A stretch of DNA of 29,432 nt, taken from contig CAUDNR010000384.1 of the NCBI GenBank assembly GCA_958430865.1, positions 1 through 29,432 of the forward strand, written 5' to 3'. The position numbers and the translations under genes were made by a program. The notes beneath the pieces were generated by a model that saw only the letters and a program-made list of their open reading frames with translations, did not search any database and was not told where the DNA came from. This document shows positions 20,573 through 29,432 of the stretch, piece after piece; the stretch's first letter is position 1; every line of letters starts with the position of its first letter. Source of the DNA: Entrophospora sp. SA101. Its lineage: Eukaryota; Glomeromycota; Glomeromycetes; Entrophosporales; Entrophosporaceae.

Positions 20573-23500
20573 ATGGCGACATTCGCAACTGACAAAGATC
20601 TTGCTACTAGTTGTCAACAAGATGTACATTTAGGTGTAAATAGTTTTTTTGCTGTTGCTGGTATTGAAGATCGTGATGTTGCACCTGCACCTGCCACAAC
20701 GGAAATTTTTGGCCGCTTTCAATTCTTAAAGGTCAGAACCCATGCAACGAATGCTCATAATAATTATTTATCATGGGCGAATTATAAATTTTGCTTTGTA
20801 GATTTAGTTTATTTATTTCATTTTTTTAAAATGATTTATAGACACTTTTACATCCAAGCCTTTGTGAATATGTTGAAATTGTAAAGGGAAAACATGGTAA
20901 ATTTGATCGTTATGATTATATAAATACGGATAATCTATCTTAGGAATTAATTAGACGTTAAATATATTTTATATAGATCGATTATTTGTAATATTTGAAT
21001 ATCATACAAATAATCTTGAAAAGTTTTATCAACGTAATGAAAAAGAAGAAATTATACAGATTTCAAGGTTAATGAATAATTATATATTTGGCTAATTTAT
21101 TAATCAAATAATAAACATATTTTAATTAATTTGATTTCCTTATAGTATAAAAATTGATAGGCTACGTGAATGGGCATTTCAAATATTGAAAGCTCTTGCT
21201 TATCTAAACAAAAATAAAATAACGCATCATAATATTTCACCTCATAATATCTTATTAGATGATGAAGTAATATATATATATATATACTATTTATTTATTT
21301 ATTACTGTATAGATTATGATTTAGAAATTTATTTTATAAAATTTTTATTACCAGGGAAATATAAAATTGGCAGATTATGGATTTTATTATATGACTAATG
21401 GCGGAGCTGATGTGGAATTTCCAATTGGGTAGGTAATTATTAAATTTAATTAATTGATTAATTACAAGAAAAAGAATATTAAAAATTTTTTTTTTTTACA
21501 AAGTTATCCACAATACATTCCTCCTGAAGCAATTTATCATTCCTCCGAAATGACCTATGCAACAGGGAAGGTGATTAGATTATGAAATTAATTTTTTTTT
21601 CTGATTAATGATTCCATAATAATCTTAACATACCTGTTAAATAATAGGTGGATGTATGGTCATTGGGCATAATATTAGCAGAATTGTTTTTTGCAAAGTC
21701 TTTTTGGGAAGATACCAAAGATATTGATAAATTATTTTCATCATTATGGGATCTTCATTCCATTGCGTATAAAAAAGATAATGATAGTGGTGGTGTCGGT
21801 AATGGCGAAGCTTGGGATAGTTTTAATGTTTTCGAATTAGGAATAAATGATTCAATTTTAGAATTTTTACAAGCAACAGATGGAACAGATACAGATATTA
21901 TTGAATTTAGAAACTTTTTACGTTGTTGTCTTCAAGTAAAAGTTTCAGATCGACTCTTACCAGAACAATTATTGTCTCATCCATTTTTCAAAAAAATCCA
22001 TATTTATGAAAAAGGTGGGAGTAAGCAGTACAAATATTGGTGGCTGAAACCATTTTTGCAATCACAACAAATTGAATTTGATGAAAAGGATTTATTTAAA
22101 TATATTGAAGAAACTCCAAAAAAAGATGTTCTACATGGGATACCTCTGTCACAAATTTATTATTTTTGGAAATTAGCTGGAGGTGACGTTGAATCAGAGT
22201 TAGAAAAAAGAGGTTACCTGCTTAGTACTCCGCCAATTGAAAGATTACCAAGAACTGTTAAAGTAGAAGATGGAAAAGAGGAGGGCACAAAAAAAGACAC
22301 AGCTTTTTTATATTCTGACACAATTTATACTTTATCATTAAAAGAACTTCGTCAACGATTGGAAAATGCCACAGGTCTTAATAGAGACACTCCTGAACAA
22401 GATCAAGAACAGGATTATTTTCTAGATGATGATATGAATTTTTTAGTTGATGAGTCATCAATAACAACAAAAACACATTCAAACAATGAATCAACTACAA
22501 ATTCAGATGATGATAAAGATAAATATGACGACGACGACGACGACGATGATGATTTAATTATGGGAAAATATCTTTATCAAGATCCAAATAATTACAACTA
22601 TTCATCAACACCATCAACAAATGGTTGTCATATTTTACAATCCACACAAAATGTTAAAACGCCATTACTTGTTCGTGAAAAAGATGTTGGTTATCAGTTT
22701 CAAAGAGTTGCTTTGTTTAGTGAACTATTAAAAGAATATCCTAGTTCACGTAATGAAATTATTCATCATGCAAAAGTTGATATACCGCCATTTTTACGTG
22801 GAAAAGTTTGGGCTGCCATTTTAGGAATCCGTGGCGATTATCAGGCTTTATATGATGCTTATGATAAAGAAACTGAAAGAGATCATCAGGTATGAAAAAA
22901 TATTTTTCTAGGAAATTTTTCAATATTTATATATAAACAACTAATAAATTATCATTATCATCATCATTTTAATAGATTGATGTTGGTAATATAAAAAATA
23001 TTATTTATAAACCTATTTATGTTGGTCGTATGCGAAGAGATTTATTTATTTTATTTATTTTTTTGCAAACATTAGATGTTCCAAGGTGTCATCAATATCA
23101 CCAACTATTGTCATCTCCTATTGGACATGAAAAACTTAGAAGACTCTTAAAATGTTTTATCACTGCTAATAGTAAATTAGTATATTGGCAAGGTAAACAC
23201 ATATTTTTAATACTAATAATTATTATTATTGTCAACTCTAATTCATTGTTTAATAAACAATTGTTTGATAGGAATGGATTCACTCTGTGCACCATTTTTG
23301 ACTTTAAATTTTAATGATGAGGCATTGGCATTCTGTTGTCTGAATAGATTTATTCCTAAATTTTTAAAAGATTTTTTCTTAGTTGACAATTCTCATATAA
23401 TAAAAGAATATTTGGCTGTTTTTGGTCATCTTTTATCATTCCATGACCCAGAATTATCTAGTCATCTAAGAGAAACAGGTTATATTCCGGATTTATATGC

Positions 23501-24617
23501 TATTCCTTGGTTCTTAACTTTATTTACACGTAATATATATTTCCACTATTATGATTTTATATTATTTTCTTCATTCTATTAAAAATTTTCAACCCTCCTT
23601 CGAATATTATATATTAGATGTTTTACCATTAGAAAAAACATATCATCTTTGGGATAAATTACTTGTTGGGCCTCCTTCATTATCATTGTTTGCTGGTATC
23701 TCCATAGTACGACAACTTCGAGATGATTTGCTTAAATCTGATTTTAATGAATGCCTACAATTTGCCGAAACATTTCCGGACGTTGACATAGAAAAATGCA
23801 TTCAATCAGCTCTTTCGATGTGTAAAGTTACACCACCCTCTGTAATCTATCAAGTACATAAACCAAATGCAACAATTGGTACATTAAATGACGATGTAAG
23901 TAATAAAAATATAATAATAACAGCAGCAACAATAAAAAAAATAATTAATAACATCATTATTTTGCTGTTATCGCTATTTTCGACAATTAAAAGGAGGATT
24001 ACCCAACGCAACGTTGGTGGGAACAACCTATACCTGTTGATGTGAAGAAAACTGAATTGGCTCCTAGGATATCATTAAAAGATTTGGCTAAATTAAAAAA
24101 TCATGTTTTGGTCATTGATATAAGATCTGAGCAAGAGTAATGTTTAATAAATATCATATTTATATATCTTATCATTAATATTTAATGTTGATAACTATTT
24201 ATGTATTTTGATAGCTTTGTAGGGGGTCATTTTCCATTATCAGTAAATTTTAATACATCATATCTTGACCAAGTTACAGATGCACTATTTCAAGAGAAAA
24301 AGAAATATCATGTGGTTTTGGCAAATAGGGGCGAATCTGGTCCTCGGGTTAGTTCTATTATTATTAAATAAAAATTTGTTTTTTCAAATTATTCGCATTT
24401 TCATATATTTCTTTGTTTAAAGTTTGCTGATGAATTAGTTCATGCCAAATTTCTAAGGGTTGCAGTATTAACAGGTGGAATTGATGTGATACGTGTAGTT
24501 ACTGAAGAACATGTTCCTGTGTGTTCTTGTATGCCATTAAAGATTTTAGTATCACCTGGGCAAAAAGGTGTTGCATATTCTAAATGTGAACAAAATTTAA
24601 TGGAAAGTGAAAGTTAA
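20573..24617 (+). CDS. TBCK: TBCK: pseudokinase, TBC RabGAP and rhodanese-like domain protein
   Basis: Fourteen exons: 20573-20731, 20842-20896, 20977-21067, 21146-21266, 21355-21428, 21504-21570, 21648-22889, 22976-22985, 23076-23192, 23272-23529, 23618-23895, 23994-24136, 24215-24347 and 24423-24617, giving 980 residues. The kinase-like domain has [12 protein letters not shown] in place of HRDLxxxN (catalytic Asp is Asn), DYG for DFG, and [15 protein letters not shown], so it is a pseudokinase as in animal TBCK. An Asp-rich linker follows. The TBC domain starts [18 protein letters not shown] and keeps both GAP fingers: IDVDVPR (IxxDxxR) and YWQ (YxQ), so Rab-GAP activity is plausible. The C-terminal rhodanese-like domain ([21 protein letters not shown]) reads LANRGESG where an active rhodanese would have its Cys. 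In animals TBCK acts in the FERRY mRNA-endosome complex and affects mTOR signalling; fungal roles are inference. One exon is only 10 nt. Confidence 0.94.
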
Positions 24618-25395
24618 TAATGTATTCTATAGTATATTTATATGTTGGTAAATTAATTGTATTATTGTTATAGATAATTATTTTGTATAGTTTTTTATCT
24701 TTATTTTTATTAGATTTTAAATATTTAAATGTTTTAGAGAAACTTTTTTTTAAACTGTATTCTTTAAATTTAAAAAATAAAATAAACAGAAATGTCCATA
24801 AACGTACTATTCATGTAGTGATTAACCTCGCCCTGAGGCTCCTGGATATATCATATATAGGGAAGGAGCTATAATCTAAAAATCGATTTTTGAAAATAAG
24901 TACGTAAAGCATATAATGGTGATGGACTCGGAAACTTCTAATCGAGGTCTCATGATTTTTATATTATCAGGTCTATCCAAGGTTTATATAACAAATTTGC
25001 CTCGTTAATATTAGTAACTTTTTTTTTAACTTGCCCATTTTTATATCATGTACGCTTTTTATAGTATTTTCATTATCAAAAAAAGAATAAAAAGGATGAT
25101 GTCAAGAGAAAGAAGATAATGAAGATTCAGAGATCATACATATTATTTGCAATTTTATCTCAGAGATGCATATATGAGGCTTGATCATAAGGCCCAATAC
25201 GTTTTGTTAATTTGCAAAAGGCTCTTAATGTACTAATTAAGCCAAGAAATATACTACTGTTAGTGTGAACATGTATTCACGCCCGTTCATACAAGATAAA
25301 ATTTTCTACAACTCTATGCGTATTATTAAAAATTTGCTATATTTTATAATAAGATAAATACAAATGCCATTTATGTGTATTATCTTCATAGTGTT
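24618..25395. other. intergenic region after TBCK
   Basis: No gene is supported. A small palindrome CCTC-GCCCT-GAGG lies near 24827-24839. An open frame at 24683-24874 has no initiator context or family features. The remainder is AT-rich, with nothing else recognised. Confidence 0.6.
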
Positions 25396-25924
25396 TCAAC
25401 ATTTAGGACAATTGATTGTTTCATCACTTTCTAATGATGATGACTCTGAGGATGCCTAATAATGAAATGCATGAACTTATAACAAAAAGCAATGAATATA
25501 AAAAATATAAAAAGTAATGAATAATAAAAAAAATTATAACATAGAAAGTAATAAAACTTGTGAAATTGTATCATCAATTTTCTGTGGATTCCGGAAAAAT
25601 ATTACACCATTTGCATTATTCCAGCCATGTGAAGTTTGATAAACAACCTTATTAGCCCCCCATCTGTAAATATATATCTGCTTAGTTTGCGGATCTACTA
25701 CCGATCAAGTTGAACCGACAAGCCCGTTGCAAAGTAAACCTCCGATCTAAGACATTGAATTCTTGATATCCTTCTTGAACAACTATGACTTCTGCAACAC
25801 ACGTAGGTGTAAATGGCTGACCTTTGAAGGTCAATTGTTGACAATGATCAAGTAACCGATACCGATAAGTGTTCTTCGACGTATAGGCAACATCTAGTGC
25901 CAGAATCGTACGCTGACCAGAAAT
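25396..25924 (-). pseudogene. 3' part of an unrecognised gene, cut off at the duplication boundary
   Basis: Minus-strand coding signal in visibly less AT-rich DNA. From 25924 a frame runs SGQRTILALDVAYTSKNTY and on through LTFKGQPFTPTCVAEVIVVQ and FNVLDRRFTLQRACRFNLIG. A shifted frame continues with VVDPQTKQIYIYRWGANK, VVYQTSHGWNNANGVIFF and NPQKIDDTISQ (to 25558). After a short intron (25557-25456; donor GTTTTA, acceptor TTAG) the last exon reads ASSESSSLESDETINCPKC and stops at 25396. The change of frame near 25700 has no usable intron, so a one-base frameshift is likely. I do not recognise the family; the C-terminal CPKC pair is the only motif. The upstream end stops exactly where the duplicated segment starts, so the 5' part has been displaced, possibly to beyond 29215. 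Confidence 0.5.
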
Positions 25925-27769
25925 ATGTCTTCATTATCTTTAATCTCGGGTTGGCAAGGTTGGTCTAATGCAGCTCAAAAACACGAGAATATACCAATTA
26001 AAAACGAGGTTTACTACGTCTACAAAAGTTTCACTAAACTCACCAGTTTAAAACTTTGTTCAACAATCAACAATAAAGGAATTGAAGGTTTTGGTACTAA
26101 TAATAATAATGACAATAATGACGGCAATGTTGGCGTTAGTGTTGATAATGTTGATGGCATTAATTGGCCTTTAGGTGGTATATTGTCAATGACCCTGTTT
26201 AAAAATTTGAAATATTTAGAAATTAATGGATTGTCGCCAAAAGCTTTTGATGGTTGGGATATTCTACAAGAGAAATTGGAAATTTTAACTTTAACTAAAA
26301 GTTCAATTGATGATATTACTGAATTATTTATTGATCTTGTAGCTGATGGGTATAAAAAAAGAACCAAAAAGATAAAAGCAACATCAGCATCAGAAGAAGA
26401 AGAAGAAGAAGAAGAAGAAGAAGACGATGGTGGTAATGGTAGCGCTGAAGAAAACGGCGATGATGATAAAGAAATTACTATTAATCGTAAAACTGTCATT
26501 AAAAAAAAAAACAATGATTATGATGATGATGTAGTTGCACCATTGAAAATTTGGAAAAATCTTCGACAAGTTAATTTATCAGATAATGCACTGACGTTTA
26601 TTCCCAATGAACCACTTATCTACATTGCAAAATGTACACATATTGATCTATCAAACAATCTGCTGATTGCAATTCCATCTGGATTGTCACAGCTGTATAA
26701 TTTACAATATTTGAATCTTAGTAATAACATGATTGAAACAATAACAGGTATTTACAAAATACTTGGAAATGTGACGAAATTGGATCTGAGAAACAATAGA
26801 ATAGAGAATTTGTGTGGTTTGGAAAGATTATATTCACTGGAATATGTTGACGTTAGAGAAAATCAATTGACCGATTGGGCTGAAGCTACTCGAATGACTG
26901 AACTGCCTGAGATGAAGCAAATTTACGTTGATGGTAATCCATTCACAAGATATGAGACTAATTACAGGATTAATATTTTTAAAGCATTTAAAGAAAACAA
27001 TAAAGATATTATTTTGGATGGAACAGCACCTACTTATATTGAAAGAAGATCTCTCCCATCAAATGCAAATTCACCATCAAATCAAAAATTCCCTTTTGCC
27101 ATTCTAAGCAATGAAAATCCTCTGTCCAGTCCCAATAGTTCAAATGATGAACAACATCAGCAACGCAATAATAATTTGCCAGTTATAAGACATAAAAAAA
27201 GTCAGAAATTTCATAAAAGAGTTGTTGACTTGGATGGAGATAACCAAAATAAGAATAGTGATAATAGTGAGGTTGCAGAAGTTTTGTTTGATTCGCCTAT
27301 CTTAAGTAGAACAAAATCAAACAAAAATAAGAAAAAGAAAAAAACCTCCGAGGAGATTACAGCAAAAGCTAAAGTACCATTACCAAAACATCGAGCTGTT
27401 GAAATTGAAAAGGCAATAGCAGCTGATAACTCCAAATCACATAAAAGAAGATCAGTGAATAAACGTCAAAATACCACGCCAGATTTTTCATCAACAAAAA
27501 AAACACCAACATCACCATTATCATCACCACATAGTGATTCAGAAACCATTTCATCACCTACAATCGGTGAAGCAATAGAGTATAGAAAGAAGATTGAAGA
27601 GTTACGTAAAGAGGGTGGATCTTCTTGGCTAACTATTTTAAATGAGATGGAATATAATAATAATAATATAAATGGTATTTTACATTCAAGACAAAGATCA
27701 GAAAATCAACCACCAAAATTGAAGGCTATTGTTGATCAAGTTATAACTGCAAACTCCAGAAATTATTAA
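25925..27769 (+). pseudogene. 5'-truncated second copy of the LRR gene (residues 169-782)
   Basis: The sequence appears identical to codons 169-782 of the gene at 4837. The breakpoint falls directly before an ATG (Met169 of the parent), so an uninterrupted 614-codon frame with its own start remains. It lacks the N-terminal conserved blocks (LAQFIRINERK and DPHHLYYLLARF), the parent's promoter and its TATA candidate, but keeps all canonical LRRs, the acidic tract and the basic tail. Upstream is the antisense strand of an unrelated gene fragment. If transcribed, it would give an LRR protein without its N-terminal domain; more likely it is a dead copy that has not yet decayed. Confidence 0.8.
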
Positions 27770-28491
27770 AATAATTTAGAATGTAGATTGTGATTGGTTG
27801 ATAAGTAGAAGTTAACTTGAAGATAAAGAATTGATTTAAATGATTTTTTGTCACTTTAATTGGCTAATTTATTAATGGTGGTGAAGTAGTTATAATATAT
27901 ATTTATATTTATACATATGTATTTTTATTATGAATGAATTAATTAATTCTTTATTTTTTTTTTAATTTGTTTATGGTTTTAGAATAACAACAATTATAGT
28001 TAATCTATAAATTTGTTCATTTTGTATATAATATATATTAAACTGTATAGGATTATTTAAGATATTTATTATTAATATTATTATTATTATTATTATTATT
28101 ATTTATTTATTTTATTTTTAGGTTGATGAATGGATGATGGAATCAGAATAACAAATGGAAGGTATTGAATTGAGTCGTGGGTTATTTTGAGAGTTTATAA
28201 ATTATTGTTAATTAATTAACAAATAACGCAACATTTAGATTTTTTGTCCATTACTATTTTTATTTTTATTTATTTTTTACTATATAAATATTTTATATAA
28301 AATATTTTTTTAATATAATCTAATTTTATTGATTTTGTCTATACATTATTTAATGTTTATTTTTTAATGTAAAAAATGATATTCATTAGATTATTTATTA
28401 GATTAATAAATAGATGTTATTAATATAAATAATATAAATAATATAAAAATTTTACTTTATTGTCATTTCATCAATCAATTAATTTGATTGA

Positions 28492-29215
28492 TTAAAGTAA
28501 GAGTTGATGATTTGAAGAAAATTGAGGATCAGGTGACGATGATGTGTTTAAAGAATTTATGTTAAAATTTGTTGGTGTTGTTGCTTTGTCATTTTGAGAA
28601 AAAATTGATTTTCTAAATGGATTATTATCTGATGAATGTGATGATAACAATAATGATGGGAATGTTGATGATGGTGACATTAATGATAATGATGTTGATG
28701 GTTGATGGATATTAGGTGAAACTAGTAAATTTTGTTGGTGCGCTAATGAAGCAAATGGATTGCTATTATTAATACCAGTAATTATATTATCATTAGTATT
28801 AGAAGTAAGCGTGGAATAAGAAGTAGGAGAAAGTTGTCCAAAAGGGTTATGAGGTGAAAAATTTGTTGCTGTTGTTTGCTGTTGTATTGGTTGTTGATCC
28901 TGAAACAACATTGAAGCACGGAATGGATTTGTATCAGATGTAGCAGGTGATAATGATGACGGAGTTACAGAGATATGATTTAAAATTAATTGTTGTTGAT
29001 TAATAATAGGAGAATGATGTTGTTGTTGTAAAACCAATGGATTTTGTGTGTTTAAGAATGGATTTGTAGCTGTAGTGGCAGTAGTAGAGATAATAGTGTT
29101 ATGTCTTCCTAACGAATTATTATTATCGATGAATTGATTATCAAAACGTAAGGTTTGTTCATTTCCAATATCAGAAGAAAAATTTATAAACTCTATTTGG
29201 TTATTGTTAGCAGAA
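28492..29215 (-). pseudogene. 3' fragment of the AP180 gene (duplicate; residues ~330-570)
   Basis: A copy of the distal part of the last AP180 exon, including all five NPF motifs, but without the ANTH domain and the other six exons. On the minus strand the frame stays open past the breakpoint for a few codons (IQVFFLF) and then meets a TGA near 29237, with no start codon upstream in that frame. It cannot make a functional adaptor unless spliced to an exon outside the duplication. Confidence 0.85.
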
Positions 29216-29271
29216 AAAAGAAAGAAGACTTGTATTCAAAATTCGTCAGCATGTTAGTGGATGTTTATTGT

Positions 29272-29432
29272 TCAGAACCATAAATAAAAATTTATTTTGT
29301 TAAAATTAAATGTGCGCAAATGATGATCATTTCCGAATTTGTTAAAAGAAAAATCACTATAGTGGCAATCATCTAAAGACATCATCAAATGTTGCCAATC
29401 TTTAAGTGCTGATACTTTATTAAATATGGGCT
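29272..29432 (-). other. possible coding fragment at the right edge, unrecognised
   Basis: A minus-strand frame open from the window edge reads VSALKDWQHLMMSLDDCHYS and ends at a TGA (29274-29272). Its composition is more protein-like than that of nearby spacers. On the same strand just after it, CTAAC and CTGAC branch-point-like strings and a pyrimidine tract (29216-29231) look like the 3' end of an intron. It has the same orientation as the gene fragment at 25396-25924 and may be its displaced 5' part. The family is unknown. Confidence 0.3.

Larger units (their letters stand above)
25925..29215. repeat. 3,291-bp segmental duplication, copy B (matches 5341-8631)
   Basis: Same orientation as copy A, offset 20,584, with no difference found on reading. 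CAGAA occurs at 25918-25922 just left of the insert and at 29211-29215 at its right end; the parent copy also has CAGAA at 8627-8631. That is 5-bp microhomology at the right junction rather than a classic target duplication. Two bases (AT, 25923-25924) sit at the left junction without a counterpart in the parent. No transposon ends flank it. Confidence 0.95.

Noticed and set aside
24683..24874. 63-codon frame after TBCK
   Set aside because: Lies in the 3' flank, starts within A/T-rich spacer and shows no conserved features.
25918..29215. CAGAA at both ends of the duplicated block as a transposon target-site duplication
   Set aside because: The parent segment already ends in CAGAA at 8627-8631 and there are no inverted or long terminal repeats, so microhomology explains it better.

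Overview
The window is strongly AT-rich eukaryotic DNA. Its genes are split by many short introns (about 50-140 nt) with GTAAGT/GTATGT-type donors and TAG/CAG acceptors. The gene set (EAF3/MRG15, an AP180 clathrin adaptor, a kinesin, a Pth-family protein, TBCK and a conserved fungal LRR protein), together with BED-finger/DUF659 hAT transposon debris and low-complexity N/S/T-rich proteins, points to an early-diverging fungus. A Mucoromycota member, most likely a Glomeromycotina (arbuscular mycorrhizal) species, fits best. The lineage is inferred from gene style, not from a database match.

Layout: (1) 1-1130 (+), 3' part of EAF3 with its MRG domain. (2) 1131-4836, a gene-poor stretch with decayed repeats, a mariner-like MITE, an array of degenerate exon-like repeats, a Fanzor/TnpB-like C-terminal remnant and a frameshifted C2-domain pseudogene. 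(3) 4837-10177, a convergent pair: an intact LRR gene (+) and a seven-exon AP180/CALM-type adaptor with five NPF motifs (-). (4) 10178-14458, a transposon nest: a hAT-like element with 20-bp terminal inverted repeats (11048-13459) interrupted by a smaller hAT element (11328-12331, 16-bp inverted repeats, near-perfect 8-bp target duplication). (5) 14459-17989 (+), a kinesin with 15 exons, including consecutive 6-nt and 4-nt micro-exons just after the P-loop. (6) 19174-20471 (-), a peptidyl-tRNA-hydrolase-family protein with altered catalytic residues and an in-frame array of six 12-residue repeats, divergent from (7) 20573-24617 (+), TBCK (pseudokinase + TBC + rhodanese). (8) 25396-25924 (-), the 3' part of an unrecognised gene. 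(9) 25925-29215, a second copy of 5341-8631 (3,291 bp) with no difference that I could find, carrying a 5'-truncated LRR gene and the 3' end of the AP180 gene. (10) 29216-29432, unrelated flank.

The genes do not form an operon or cluster. They are ordinary housekeeping and cytoskeletal/trafficking genes: chromatin, endocytosis, microtubule transport, Rab GTPase regulation and a translation-related fold. The most notable items are the very recent segmental duplication, which appears to interrupt another gene; the unusual Pth-like protein; the kinesin micro-exons; and the nested hAT elements. I found no CRISPR array and no tRNA or rRNA gene. All exon structures were assembled by hand from frame continuity, splice signals and family conservation, without transcript data.
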